Positions 36,522 through 45,584 of a DNA stretch of 64,000 bases are shown here, piece after piece. The stretch is from Vicinamibacterales bacterium. GTDB lineage: Bacteria > Acidobacteriota > Vicinamibacteria > Vicinamibacterales > 2-12-FULL-66-21. Position 1 is the stretch's first letter, and every line of letters begins with the position of its first letter. The translations under genes and the position numbers were made by a program. The stretch lies in NCBI GenBank assembly GCA_036496585.1, contig DASXLB010000004.1:176929-240928 (forward strand), given 5' to 3'. The notes under the pieces are model-generated. The model saw only the letters and a list, made by a program, of their open reading frames with translations. It made no database searches and was not told the origin of the DNA.

Positions 36522-39050
36522 ATGCTAAAAATCTCACTTCTGCTCGCGCTGGCCGGTGTGTCGGGGCTGGCGAGCGAGGGCGGCGGCGCGTCGGGCACCA
36601 TTGCGGCCGTCGCGGTGCCGGGGGCGACGGCGATCAAACTCGGGTCGTTCAGCGAAGACGTCTGGGGGGCGGTCCCGGCGGTCAGCGATTTCCGGCAGCG
36701 CGAGCCGAAGGACGGCGGCGCACCCACGTTCGCGACCGACGTCAAGGTCGCCTACGACGCGGAAAACCTGTACGTGGCGGTGCGTGCTCACGATCCGCAG
36801 CCCGAGCGGATCGTCGGCCATCGGACCCGACGGGATGCCGAGTCGCCGTCGGACTGGATCCGCGTCATGGTCGACTCCTTCCACGACAAGCGGACCGCGT
36901 TCGAGTTCGGCGTGAACCCGGCTGGCGTCAAGAAAGACATCTACTGGTACGGTGATTCGAACGAGGACAGCGGCTGGGACGCCGTCTGGGACGTCGCCGT
37001 TGCGCGGGACGCCGACGGCTGGCGCGCCGAATTCCGGATTCCGTTCAGCCAGTTGCGCTTTCATCCGTCGGACGATGCCGTCTTCGGCTTCGCCGTCGTG
37101 CGCGAGATCGGCCGGCTGCAGGAGACCGACACCTGGCCGTTCATCTCCAAGAGCGCGAGCGGCATCGTCTCGTCCTTTGGCGATCTGACGCACCTCAAGA
37201 TCAGTCAGTCGCCCAAGCGGCTCGAGCTGGTGCCCTATGCGGTGGCCCAGGTCGATACGCAGCCCACCGAGCCCGGCAATCCCCTCGTGTCGTCGCGCGA
37301 TCAGCAACTGTCGGGAGGCGCGGATCTGAAGTACGCGGTTCGCCCGGGCGTCACCCTGACCGCGACGGTGAACCCCGACTTCGGCCAGGTCGAGGCCGAT
37401 CCGGCCGTGGTGAACCTCTCCGGTTTCGAGACGTTCTTCGCGGAGCGCCGTCCCTTCTTCGTCGAAGGCAGCGGCATGTTCAACTTCGATCTCGACTGCA
37501 ACGACGGCAGCTGCAGCGGGCTGTTTTACTCGCGGCGCATCGGCCGGCAGCCGCGCGGCGCGCCGGATCTCGTCGACGGCGCCTACGCGGTCGTCCCGCA
37601 GCAGACGACGATTTTCGGCGCGGCGAAGCTGACCGGGCGGCTGGGCAAGTTCTCGTTCGGCGCGCTCGACGGGGTCACCGCCGACGAGCAGGCGACGATT
37701 GCGGACGGGGCGGTGCGCACGCGGCAGATGGTCGAACCGCTGACCAATTATGCGGTGCTGCGCGCCCGTCGCGAGTTCGCCAACCAGTCGGCGCTCGGCT
37801 TCATGCTCACCAGCACCGCGCGGCGCCTCGACGGCGTCACCGGGTTGCTGCCGGATTCGGCGGTGACCGGCGGCCTCGACTGGGACTGGCGCATGCTGAA
37901 GCGTTATGCCGTCCAGGGCTACTGGGTCGGCAGCACCGTGCACGGCGACGCGCCGGCGATCGATCTCCTGCAGACGAGCACCGTGCATGCGTTCCAGCGC
38001 CCGGACGCCGAACACGTCGAAGAGGATCCGACCCGCACGTCGATGAACGGCAACGGCGGCCAGGTCTCGTTCAGCAAGATCGGCGGCGCGACGATCCGGT
38101 TCAACTCGAGCCTCAACTACAAGAGCCCGGGTCTCGAGATCAACGACATCGGCTTCATGCAGCGCGCCGACACGCGCTCGATGAACAACTGGATGCAGTG
38201 GAAGCGCGACACGCCCTGGCGGTTCCTGCGCAGCGTGCGCTGGAACCTGAACCAGTGGGCCGGGTGGAACTTCGGCGGCGATCGCCTGCAGAACGGCGGC
38301 AACGTCAACGCCCATTGGGTCTTCCGGAACAACTGGGCGACCGGCGCTGGCTACAACCTCAACGCCGCCAACTTTGACGACCGCGCCACCCGCGGTGTCG
38401 GCCCCGGCGCCATCGGCGTCAGCAATCGCAACTACTGGCAGTACCTCAACACCGATTCGCGCAAGCCGGTATCGGCGGCGGTGTTCTTCAACTCGGGACG
38501 CGACGCGGCCGGCGGACACTGGATTGGCTGGAGTCCCAGCGTCACCTACCGCCCCAGCTCGTTCGTCGAGATCAGCAGCGGCGTCGACTGGAGCCGCCAG
38601 GTCAACGACGCGCAGTGGATCGAGAACCGTCCGGACAACACCTATGTGTTCGGCCGTCTCGACCAGCACACCGTCTCGATGAACTGGCGCGTCAACTACA
38701 CGATCACGCCGCAGGTCTCGGTGCAGATCTACGCTGCGCCGTTCGTCTCGACCGGCGACTACGATCATTTCAAGGCGCTGCTCGACGGACGCGCGCCGCA
38801 CTATGCCGACCGCTACGCGCCGATCGCCTACGACGGCACTCCCGATTTCAACTACCGCTCGTTCCGTTCGACCAACGTGCTGCGCTGGGAGTACAAGCCC
38901 GGCTCCGCGCTCTTCGTCGTCTGGCAGCAGGGGCGCGAGGACGTCCTCGACTACGGGACCTTCCGGTTCGGGCGCGACCTCGGCGGCACGTTCGACGCGC
39001 CGGCGCACAACGTGTTTCTCGTCAAGATGAGTTACTGGATCAACCAGTAA
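36522..39050 (+). CDS. DUF5916 protein with N-terminal CBM9-like domain
   Basis: 842 residues from ATG 36522, which has AAGGAAGG 5 nt upstream and starts a signal peptide (MLKISLLLALAGVSGLASEGG). The N-terminal carbohydrate-binding-like domain (TDVKVAYDAENLYVAVRAHDP...ESPSDWIRVMVDSFHDKRTAFEFGVNP) is followed by the DUF5916 region marked by VNPDFGQVEADPAVVNLSGFETFFAERRPFFVEGSGMF, which has alternating amphipathic strands and aromatic girdles (WIGWSPSVTYRP, FVVWQQGRED) that look like an outer-membrane barrel. Function unknown; family members are common in Acidobacteriota, Bacteroidota and Gemmatimonadota. Confidence 0.85.
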   Translation: MLKISLLLALAGVSGLASEGGGASGTIAAVAVPGATAIKLGSFSEDVWGAVPAVSDFRQREPKDGGAPTFATDVKVAYDAENLYVAVRAHDPQPERIVGHRTRRDAESPSDWIRVMVDSFHDKRTAFEFGVNPAGVKKDIYWYGDSNEDSGWDAVWDVAVARDADGWRAEFRIPFSQLRFHPSDDAVFGFAVVREIGRLQETDTWPFISKSASGIVSSFGDLTHLKISQSPKRLELVPYAVAQVDTQPTEPGNPLVSSRDQQLSGGADLKYAVRPGVTLTATVNPDFGQVEADPAVVNLSGFETFFAERRPFFVEGSGMFNFDLDCNDGSCSGLFYSRRIGRQPRGAPDLVDGAYAVVPQQTTIFGAAKLTGRLGKFSFGALDGVTADEQATIADGAVRTRQMVEPLTNYAVLRARREFANQSALGFMLTSTARRLDGVTGLLPDSAVTGGLDWDWRMLKRYAVQGYWVGSTVHGDAPAIDLLQTSTVHAFQRPDAEHVEEDPTRTSMNGNGGQVSFSKIGGATIRFNSSLNYKSPGLEINDIGFMQRADTRSMNNWMQWKRDTPWRFLRSVRWNLNQWAGWNFGGDRLQNGGNVNAHWVFRNNWATGAGYNLNAANFDDRATRGVGPGAIGVSNRNYWQYLNTDSRKPVSAAVFFNSGRDAAGGHWIGWSPSVTYRPSSFVEISSGVDWSRQVNDAQWIENRPDNTYVFGRLDQHTVSMNWRVNYTITPQVSVQIYAAPFVSTGDYDHFKALLDGRAPHYADRYAPIAYDGTPDFNYRSFRSTNVLRWEYKPGSALFVVWQQGREDVLDYGTFRFGRDLGGTFDAPAHNVFLVKMSYWINQ

Positions 39051-39157
39051 CGGCAGCCAGGACCCGCGGCGCGACGCGCCGGCTCCCATCGACATCGCCG
39101 GCGCCGGCGAGGACACCATGAACCTGGACGAACACGGGAGTCGCGCCGCGCGGCGTG

Positions 39158-40132
39158 TCAGTAGCGCGCCGCGGCAGCGTCGATCTCCGTCTTGATCTCG
39201 ACGACCAGCGCGGCGGGCGAGATCACGCGGGCGAGGGGCCCGAACGACAGGATCCAGCTGCGCAGCGCCCAGTCGTTGGAGACCTCCAGGCTCAGGACGA
39301 CCGCCCCGTCTGCGCGCGCGGTGGTCGACTGCGAGGGATGCCAGGTGCGTTCAGTGATGTAGGGAGCGATGCGCCCGTCGAAGACGATCTCGACGTGCTC
39401 GGGCGGACCCTCGTGCACGCCCAGCGAGTGCGCGAAGATCGTGTCGGGCAGCTCCGCCGGCGTGAACCGTTCCTCGTGCAGTGACACGCCGCGGATGCGC
39501 GCAACGCCGAAGGTCCGCACCTCCCGGTATTCCGGCACGTAGGCGAACAGATAGAGGCCGTCCGGGGAGTAGATCAGCCGGTACGGCTCGATCACGTATT
39601 CCTTCTCGCGCCGGCTCGACATCGAGAAGTACTTCATCGTCGCGCGGCGGTGGTTGAGCGTCGCGTCGAGGAGCTTTGCGACCAGCTCCCGGCCGGCGCG
39701 GCGGTCTCCCTCCGCTGACGCCGACCCCTTGGCCTGGAGGACGAGCGGCAGACGGTCGAGGAACCGGCGCATCTGCGGCGTCAGCACCGCCGCGAGCTTG
39801 TCGAAGGCGGCGGCGACATCCTGCTGGAACGGCGTCGCAGCCAGCATTTCGACCAGCGTGCGGCTGAAATAGAGCGCGCTCAGCTCGGCCAGCGTGAAGC
39901 CGGTGTCGTCGAGCCGCCGGAACGCCTTCGACTCGAGCGTCCAATAGCGCTTGCCGTCGATGAGCTCGTCGAAGAGGGGGAACCCTGAAGTCTGCAGCGC
40001 TTCGAGGTCGCGCCGAATCGTGCGTGTCGTGACGCCGGTGCGGCTGGCCAGATCGTCGATGGTGAGACGGCGCGACGCTTCCAGGTCGCGCAGGACCGAC
40101 CACTGGCGGATGACTTCGGCGTTGCGCGGCAC
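39158..40132 (-). CDS. WYL-domain transcriptional regulator (HTH_11 + WYL + WCX)
   Basis: 324 residues from GTG 40132, with AAGGGAC just upstream. An N-terminal helix-turn-helix (LTIDDLASRTGVTTRTIRRDLEAL) is followed by a linker and the WYL core (TMKYFSMSSRREKEYVIEPYRLIYSPDGLYLFAYVPEYREVRTFGVARI). A C-terminal WCX-like segment (VEIVFDGRIAPYITERTWHPSQ...WILSFGPLARVISPAALV) completes the architecture. WYL regulators respond to small ligands or nucleic acids and many control DNA-damage or phage-defence genes; the target here is unknown. It lies 57 nt upstream of nothing in its own direction and ends convergent to the DUF5916 gene. Confidence 0.88.
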   Translation of the reverse strand: MPRNAEVIRQWSVLRDLEASRRLTIDDLASRTGVTTRTIRRDLEALQTSGFPLFDELIDGKRYWTLESKAFRRLDDTGFTLAELSALYFSRTLVEMLAATPFQQDVAAAFDKLAAVLTPQMRRFLDRLPLVLQAKGSASAEGDRRAGRELVAKLLDATLNHRRATMKYFSMSSRREKEYVIEPYRLIYSPDGLYLFAYVPEYREVRTFGVARIRGVSLHEERFTPAELPDTIFAHSLGVHEGPPEHVEIVFDGRIAPYITERTWHPSQSTTARADGAVVLSLEVSNDWALRSWILSFGPLARVISPAALVVEIKTEIDAAAARY

Positions 40133-40189
40133 GTCCCTTAACTTATCAGGTGTCCCGCGCCACGGCCGGCGGCGGCGCCTCTCGCGCCC

Positions 40190-43100
40190 CTATGGCCGGC
40201 GCACGCGCACGTCCGTCCGAGCCGTCGACACGTTGCCCGATCCGTCCCCGCACGACACGGTGATGGTGTAGATGAGCGCCAGATCCTTCTTCGGTTCTCT
40301 CTCCGCTTTCAGCAGCACCAGATGCGGTCCCACCACGACGACATCGACGTCGGGATCCTTTTCGCCCTTCCGGGGGCCATGATCGATCAGGTCGTCGGCG
40401 TTGCTCGTCACGCTCAGCGAGCAGACCGGAGCGCCGACGTTGTCGGTCGCCGTGTAACCGACGAGAACCGGCCACAAGGTGTTGGTCGAAAAGAACAGCG
40501 TGTCTGGCGTCGCTTTGAGATTGCTGATCACCGGCGCGAGCGTGTCGACGACGGCGAGCGACGAGGTGGCGGCGGCCGCGGCGACGTTGCCATCGCCGGC
40601 ATAGCTGAAGGCCACCGTGTAGGGACCGCCGGACGGGGTCAGCGATCCCGTGGGGAGCGTCGCCGAGAACCGCCCGTCTGCCGCAATCGCGGCTGCCACG
40701 GTCGACCCGTTGAGGGAGATCGCGACGCTGCCGCCCGGCACGACTCCACCCGCCAGGATCACGCCGCCGAGCGTCGTCGACGCCGTCCCGGCCTCGATCG
40801 AGGGGGACGAGAGCGACGTGAAGCCCGCCGTCGCCTTGCTCACCGTGAAGATCTGGGTCACCACTGGCGCCGGCCCGTAGTTGTCGCTGCCCTCCTGCGA
40901 GGCGGCGATGCTGCAGGCACCGGCAGCGACGATGGTGATCGTGGCGCCGTTCTGACCGCCGCTGACGCACATGCCCGACGCGGCGAAGACGACCGGATTG
41001 CCCGACGCGCCGCCGCCGGCGCTGACCGTGAACGGCGCATCGCCGTAGGTCCGATCGCCGAGGGCGCCGAACGTGATCGCCTGCGTGCCCTTGTCGGCCG
41101 TGAAGGTCTGATCCACCGGAACAGCCCTGGCATAGGCCTGGCCGGCGTTCGTGCCGCCCGGCTGCGTCGCGCGGATCGTGACCGGCCCTGCGCCGAGCAG
41201 GTGGACCGTGCCGTTCGCGTCGATCGTCGCGGGTCCCGACGTCACCGTGAGCGTCACCGGCAGCCCGGAGTCCGCGGTGGCCGTGACGACGAAGTCGGCG
41301 TCGCCGAAACGATGCGCGGCGATCGGCGCGAACGCGATTTCCTGCGCCTGAGGGTTGTTGCCGTTGATGCCTGCCTGGATGCAGTTCTGGATCTTCGGCG
41401 GGACGTTGGAGAAGAGGTCGTAGCCGGTCAGTGCCTCGACGGCGTCGACGGTGGTCAGGTAGTTCATCCAGTCGTCGGGGCTGTTGGTCCGGATGCCCTG
41501 GGCGTTGGGCATGATCACGGCGATGGTGCGGGCCGCACACGTCACGCGCGACGCGTCGTCGGCGCCGCGATCGAAGGGCAGGACCAGCGCGACCTTCCAG
41601 GTGTAGGCCGGGACGGTGACGTGGCCGTTGTCGACAGTCGTGGCGAATCCGTTGCTGCCGGTGCCGCCGGCGCCGGCCGGACCCGACACCACGTAGATCT
41701 CGTAGGGCGGATTCTGGCGATCGGTGCCAAGGAGCGACCGGAGGTAGTTCTCGAGGTTCGCCCACGGACCCTGGTTGTTGTCGGGCGCCTGGGCGACCAT
41801 GTTCGACATCAGGTAGGTCGCCTGGTTGATCGGAATCGACGTCTCCAGGTCGCGATCGGCGTTGGGCGTCATGTGGCCGCGATCGAAGCCGCTCGATTGG
41901 AAGCTGAACGACTGGACGCGATACCAATCGGGCGGCACCTCGGGATCGGCGCGGAAGGTGTCGACGCGCACGAGCGTGCCGAACCATTCCGGCGTCAGGT
42001 GCCAGCTCACCCAGTTCGGCCGTCCGAGGCTGCGGTTGTACGACAGCGCATACTCCGGCTTCGTCATCAGGTAGTTGTCCGGCTGATTGACGTCGGCCGT
42101 CGCGCTGGTCGGATTCCCGAGCGTGAGGTGCACGCCGGCGGGATACGGTGGCGCGGCGCCAGTGGCGATCGAGAACGACCATGAATAGTCGGCCGGCAGG
42201 TGATCGGTGCCCGGCTGCAGGTCATCGGTGTCCTGGTCCGATACCTGATCCTTGAAGACGGTCGCCGTACAGGTCTCGCCGGCGGCGAAATTCGCGTTCG
42301 GAGTGATGTACTGATCGCGCGCGCCGGGGCCCGTCGCGGTGGTGGCGCTGTCGTGCACGCCGGTCGTCGAGCAGACGAGGTGGAACCACGCTCCGGACAC
42401 GTCGACCGGCTCGGTGAAGCTGACCTCGATTGTCGCGTCGCGCGGCGCCGTCACGGCGCCGGGCAGCGGATCCGTCGTGAGGACGGACGGACCGATCTCG
42501 ACGATCGGCGCCGTCGTGAACGGCGAAGGCGGACCGGTGGCGAAGTCGGCGCCGTTGTCATTGGTGTCGATGAAGCCGGCGCCCTGGCGGAAGAGCGCAG
42601 TCGCCGGACCCGGCTGCGGCGCCGCGGTGGCGCCTTCGTGGCAGGTGGCGCTGCCGCCGTATCCGACGAAATCGCGGACGTGCAGACTGGAGATCGGGCA
42701 CGGGCCGGTCAGCGTGTCGCCGTTGTCGACCAGCGCCACCTTGCCGGTCGTCTGGCTCATGTTGATCTGGCCGGAGATATTGGCGTCGGGCAGCGCCGCG
42801 CCGTTGGCGCCGCCAGACGCGAGCGCGACGAGATAGTACTGATTCGGCGCGATCGTTCCGCCGAGCGGCTGCTTGTTGTCCCAGCTCGTGCCGGTGGCCG
42901 CCGCGTACTGCAGCGACCATCCGGCGAGATCGACGGTCGTGCTCCCTCGGTTATAGAGCTGCACGAAGTCGTTCTGATAGCTGGCGCCGCTGTTGCCGCC
43001 GCCGCCGTACAGCTGACTGATGACGATCGTGCTGTTGGCGAGGGGCGCCGTCACGGTGACGGGCAGGTTGAACGAAAAAGTACGGCCTTGATCGTCGCTG

Positions 43101-44293
43101 AGGGTGATCGGCAGCTGTTTCGGCCCGGGAGCGATCGCCGCGTCAACGGTCGCCGCAAACGTGAACGTGCCGGTCCCGTCTGCCGGAAATGATTGCACAG
43201 CGTTCCCGCCGATAGCTGAGAGATCGCCCGTCACCGTCACGCCGGTGCTCACCGGATTGGTACCCGGCGTGGCGGTGACGGTGAGCGTCGTGGTGCTCCC
43301 AGCCGGCACGCTCGCCGGACTTGCGCCGCCGGTCGCCGTCGGTGACGTCGCCGACACGACGGTGATCGAGACGGACGACGTCGGGGCGCTCCGCGATTGA
43401 TCGTCGGTGATAATGGCGCTGAGCGACGTCGCGCCGCCGCTGATGCCGCTCGGGACGACTCCGGCGAACGCGAACGTGTTGCCGCCTTGATTCGTGAACA
43501 CCGGCGTGCCGAGCCCGATCGAGACCAGATTCCCGGTAACGGCCAGGCCCGTGCTGGTCGGATTCGTGCCGGGTGTGACGTTGACCGTCAGCGTGATCGG
43601 ATCGCCCGGCGCGTAGCTCAGTGCGTTCGACGTCATCGTGCCGGACGGGTTCGTCGACGACGCGCTGCATGGCGCGAAGATCGCGGCGGTGTTGCGGGGG
43701 TTCGGCGCGCCTGTCGAGAAATCGCTCGCGTTGTTGTCGGTGTCGGCGCAGCCGTTGCCGCCCCTGAACGCGGCTGTCGTGTTGGAGAGCCCCGGGCCGA
43801 TCGCCCCTTCGAAGCAACCGCTCGTGCCCGGGCTGTTATACCCGAGGACGTCGACGACGCCCGCCGGGCATGCACCCGTCAGGCTCGTGGTCGCAGCGGA
43901 GAGCGCGACCTTCCCGGCCGTCGCACTCATCGCGATCGTGCCGCTGGCGTCGGGCGTCGGGAGACTGGTGGTGCCGCCCGTGCCGGCGGATTCCTGGACG
44001 AGATAGTACTGTCCGGGCGCGAGCGTCACGGCCGTAAGCGGCGTGACCTGCCAGGTGGTGCCCGCCGCCGATGCGTACTGCACCGACATGCCGGCCAGGC
44101 TGACCGGCGTGTTGCCGCGGTTGAAGAGCTCGATGAAGTCGTTCTTCCACGTGGAGCCGGCATTGCCGCCGCCGCCGTAGACCTGGCTGATGACCACGCC
44201 GCTCGACACCGCCGCGACGCCATCTGATCGATGCAGCAGACAGCCGGCGACGGCGACGAACACGAAGAACCCGCGAAGAATCCTGGAGCGCAT
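40190..44293 (-). CDS. Large secreted lamin-tail / NUC1-type nuclease with Ig-like repeats
   Basis: 1367 residues from ATG 44293, where AAGGG sits 8 nt upstream and the signal peptide begins (MRSRILRGFFVFVAVAGCLL); the ORF extends 33 codons further 5'. Domains in order: lamin-tail domain 1 (SGVVISQVYGGGGNAG...NDFIELFNRG), Ig-like repeats, lamin-tail domain 2 (IVISQLYGGGGNSG...NDFVQLYNRG), a Big_5-like domain (LPGAVTAPRDATIEVSFTEPV), a DNA/RNA non-specific endonuclease domain with the DRGH motif (804-807, His807 the likely base) followed by PNADRD and a metal-binding Asn region, then several MBG/Ig-like repeats. Secreted or surface-exposed; probably degrades environmental nucleic acid. Convergent with nothing; next gene upstream is 360 nt away. 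Confidence 0.87.
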   Translation of the reverse strand: MRSRILRGFFVFVAVAGCLLHRSDGVAAVSSGVVISQVYGGGGNAGSTWKNDFIELFNRGNTPVSLAGMSVQYASAAGTTWQVTPLTAVTLAPGQYYLVQESAGTGGTTSLPTPDASGTIAMSATAGKVALSAATTSLTGACPAGVVDVLGYNSPGTSGCFEGAIGPGLSNTTAAFRGGNGCADTDNNASDFSTGAPNPRNTAAIFAPCSASSTNPSGTMTSNALSYAPGDPITLTVNVTPGTNPTSTGLAVTGNLVSIGLGTPVFTNQGGNTFAFAGVVPSGISGGATSLSAIITDDQSRSAPTSSVSITVVSATSPTATGGASPASVPAGSTTTLTVTATPGTNPVSTGVTVTGDLSAIGGNAVQSFPADGTGTFTFAATVDAAIAPGPKQLPITLSDDQGRTFSFNLPVTVTAPLANSTIVISQLYGGGGNSGASYQNDFVQLYNRGSTTVDLAGWSLQYAAATGTSWDNKQPLGGTIAPNQYYLVALASGGANGAALPDANISGQINMSQTTGKVALVDNGDTLTGPCPISSLHVRDFVGYGGSATCHEGATAAPQPGPATALFRQGAGFIDTNDNGADFATGPPSPFTTAPIVEIGPSVLTTDPLPGAVTAPRDATIEVSFTEPVDVSGAWFHLVCSTTGVHDSATTATGPGARDQYITPNANFAAGETCTATVFKDQVSDQDTDDLQPGTDHLPADYSWSFSIATGAAPPYPAGVHLTLGNPTSATADVNQPDNYLMTKPEYALSYNRSLGRPNWVSWHLTPEWFGTLVRVDTFRADPEVPPDWYRVQSFSFQSSGFDRGHMTPNADRDLETSIPINQATYLMSNMVAQAPDNNQGPWANLENYLRSLLGTDRQNPPYEIYVVSGPAGAGGTGSNGFATTVDNGHVTVPAYTWKVALVLPFDRGADDASRVTCAARTIAVIMPNAQGIRTNSPDDWMNYLTTVDAVEALTGYDLFSNVPPKIQNCIQAGINGNNPQAQEIAFAPIAAHRFGDADFVVTATADSGLPVTLTVTSGPATIDANGTVHLLGAGPVTIRATQPGGTNAGQAYARAVPVDQTFTADKGTQAITFGALGDRTYGDAPFTVSAGGGASGNPVVFAASGMCVSGGQNGATITIVAAGACSIAASQEGSDNYGPAPVVTQIFTVSKATAGFTSLSSPSIEAGTASTTLGGVILAGGVVPGGSVAISLNGSTVAAAIAADGRFSATLPTGSLTPSGGPYTVAFSYAGDGNVAAAAATSSLAVVDTLAPVISNLKATPDTLFFSTNTLWPVLVGYTATDNVGAPVCSLSVTSNADDLIDHGPRKGEKDPDVDVVVVGPHLVLLKAEREPKKDLALIYTITVSCGDGSGNVSTARTDVRVRRP

Positions 44294-44654
44294 GAAGGCA
44301 ACCCTTTGCATTGATAGCGTCGACGAGGGACCGGACCGCTGCGGATTCTGTGCGATCTCCGCGGATCCGGTCAACGACGACCGTGCAAACACGCGCGGAC
44401 CTCGGCCTGACCTTCCTTGTCACGGGCGGACCGTAGAGTCGGGGTCAGGAGGCGGAAGGCATGCAGCGGCGTACCACAGCAGCAGCGATATGGATTGATC
44501 TCGGGGAGAGGACGGTCGCACCCGGGCCGACAGGGCGCCGCACGGGACGGCTGGGAACCTTCTCCGCCGTGGGAACCGGGCTCGACAGGTATCGGATGCT
44601 TGATTTGAAACGCCGGCGGGCACAGATTCGCGCCCGCCGGGAATTAGGGTTGAC
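44294..44654. other. Intergenic region, 361 bp
   Basis: Between the nuclease gene and a small zinc protein gene, both on the minus strand. Apart from the hairpin at 44613-44640 I see no convincing gene or operator; the short plus- and minus-strand ORFs here have no family features or ribosome-binding sites. Confidence 0.6.
44613..44640 (-). terminator. Terminator-like hairpin after the small zinc protein gene
   Basis: CCGGCGGGC (44613-44621) pairs perfectly with GCCCGCCGG (44632-44640), 10-nt loop, 14 nt after the stop at 44655. On the minus strand CGTTTC follows, a weak U-tract. Confidence 0.5.
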
Positions 44655-44828
44655 TTAAGCGGCCGCTGCCGTCTTCTTCAGTTCGAGCTTGCGGACGACG
44701 ATTCGCGCCGGACGCCTGGAATCGCACTCGTGCCACCAGATCCCCTCGCGTACCCACCATCCGCCCTCGCCCTGATCGTCGAACAACACTCCGCACCGCG
44801 CGCAGACGTCGAAATCGAGCTTGGGCAT
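44655..44828 (-). CDS. 57-residue zinc-ribbon-like protein, unknown
   Basis: A short gene reading MPKLDFDVCARCGVLF... and ending ARIVVRKLELKKTAAAA. Cys9 and Cys12 (CARC) plus His33 and Cys35 (WWHEC) could bind one zinc ion, and a Gly/Trp-rich stretch (GEGGWWVREGIWW) lies between. The frame has a clear stop, is followed by a perfect 9-bp hairpin, and its codon use resembles neighbours, so I believe it is real. Upstream only a weak Shine-Dalgarno (GGACG) is seen. Cytoplasmic by lack of signal; function unknown. Confidence 0.6.
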   Translation of the reverse strand: MPKLDFDVCARCGVLFDDQGEGGWWVREGIWWHECDSRRPARIVVRKLELKKTAAAA

Positions 44829-44925
44829 ATCCGTTCGTCCGTGACTATCAGGAGCCTGGCTGGCAGGGCTCCCAACCGTTAGGACGCCGGAGGCGGCGAA
44901 ATCGTTTCCACTTGGTCCGACCCCG

Positions 44926-45411
44926 CTAAAGATCGTGTCCGCCTGGGGATCCGGGCCGCGGCGGTCCCTGGGGGCCGCGCCCTTCCGGGGGCGGCGGCTT
45001 CTGTTCTGCGAGCTGTTGCCGCTGGGCGGGAGTCAACACGGCGGCCACCTTCTGCATCAGCTCGACGCGATGGTCGAGCTCGGCGCTCTGGGCCGTCTTG
45101 AGCGCCGCCGCAGCCGCCGCGATCGCCTGCGGATCGGGGGTATCGGCCAGTACGGCGGCGTGCAGCGTCTGTTCGGCCGCGCGAAGTTGGACGGGGGGGG
45201 CGCCGCTCTGCCGCTCCTGCTCCATGATGGCGCGCACCTGCTCCCGTTGAGCATCGGTGAGCCCGACCTGGTTCAGTCCGGGCAGAATCCCCATCGGGCC
45301 GCCGGGCCCGCCAGGCCCGCCCCTGCCGCCGCGGCCTTGTGCCATGGCTGGGAGCGCGCCGAGAGACAGCATCAGGGCCGCCACCGCGAAGGTTGAGAAT
45401 CGACGTGTCAT
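44926..45411 (-). CDS. Periplasmic LTXXQ/Spy-like protein
   Basis: 161 residues from ATG 45411, selected because GGAGG lies 6 nt upstream and a signal peptide follows (TRRFSTFAVAALMLSLGALPAMAQ). A Gly/Pro-rich linker leads to helical repeats with the LTXXQ-type motifs LTDAQREQVRAIMEQERQ and LTPAQRQQLAEQK, as in Spy, CpxP and heavy-metal resistance proteins of the same fold. Such periplasmic proteins act as chaperones or metal/envelope-stress sensors. The C-terminus is Pro/Gly-rich. No two-component genes are adjacent, so the stress link is unproven. Confidence 0.82.
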   Translation of the reverse strand: MTRRFSTFAVAALMLSLGALPAMAQGRGGRGGPGGPGGPMGILPGLNQVGLTDAQREQVRAIMEQERQSGAPPVQLRAAEQTLHAAVLADTPDPQAIAAAAAALKTAQSAELDHRVELMQKVAAVLTPAQRQQLAEQKPPPPEGRGPQGPPRPGSPGGHDL

Positions 45412-45584
45412 CGAAAGCCTCCTGTTACCTTCTTCGACTCGCTTCATGCCCGTTTCCTTCCATGAAATAAGTACGACAGGGGCGCGCCGGCTTGCTTCTC
45501 GCCGCGGCCAGTGGCTTGATAGGGGTACGGCACCTGCCGTCGCAACACGCGCAGCATGCGAGACTTCATCAACGGGCGGCAATC

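Noticed and set aside
36534..39119. 861-codon minus-strand frame opposite the DUF5916 gene
   Set aside because: Shadow frame; the plus strand matches a known family and has a signal peptide.
44461..44658. Short plus-strand ORF of 65 codons
   Set aside because: Basic low-information sequence, no ribosome-binding site, overlaps the hairpin of the minus-strand small gene.
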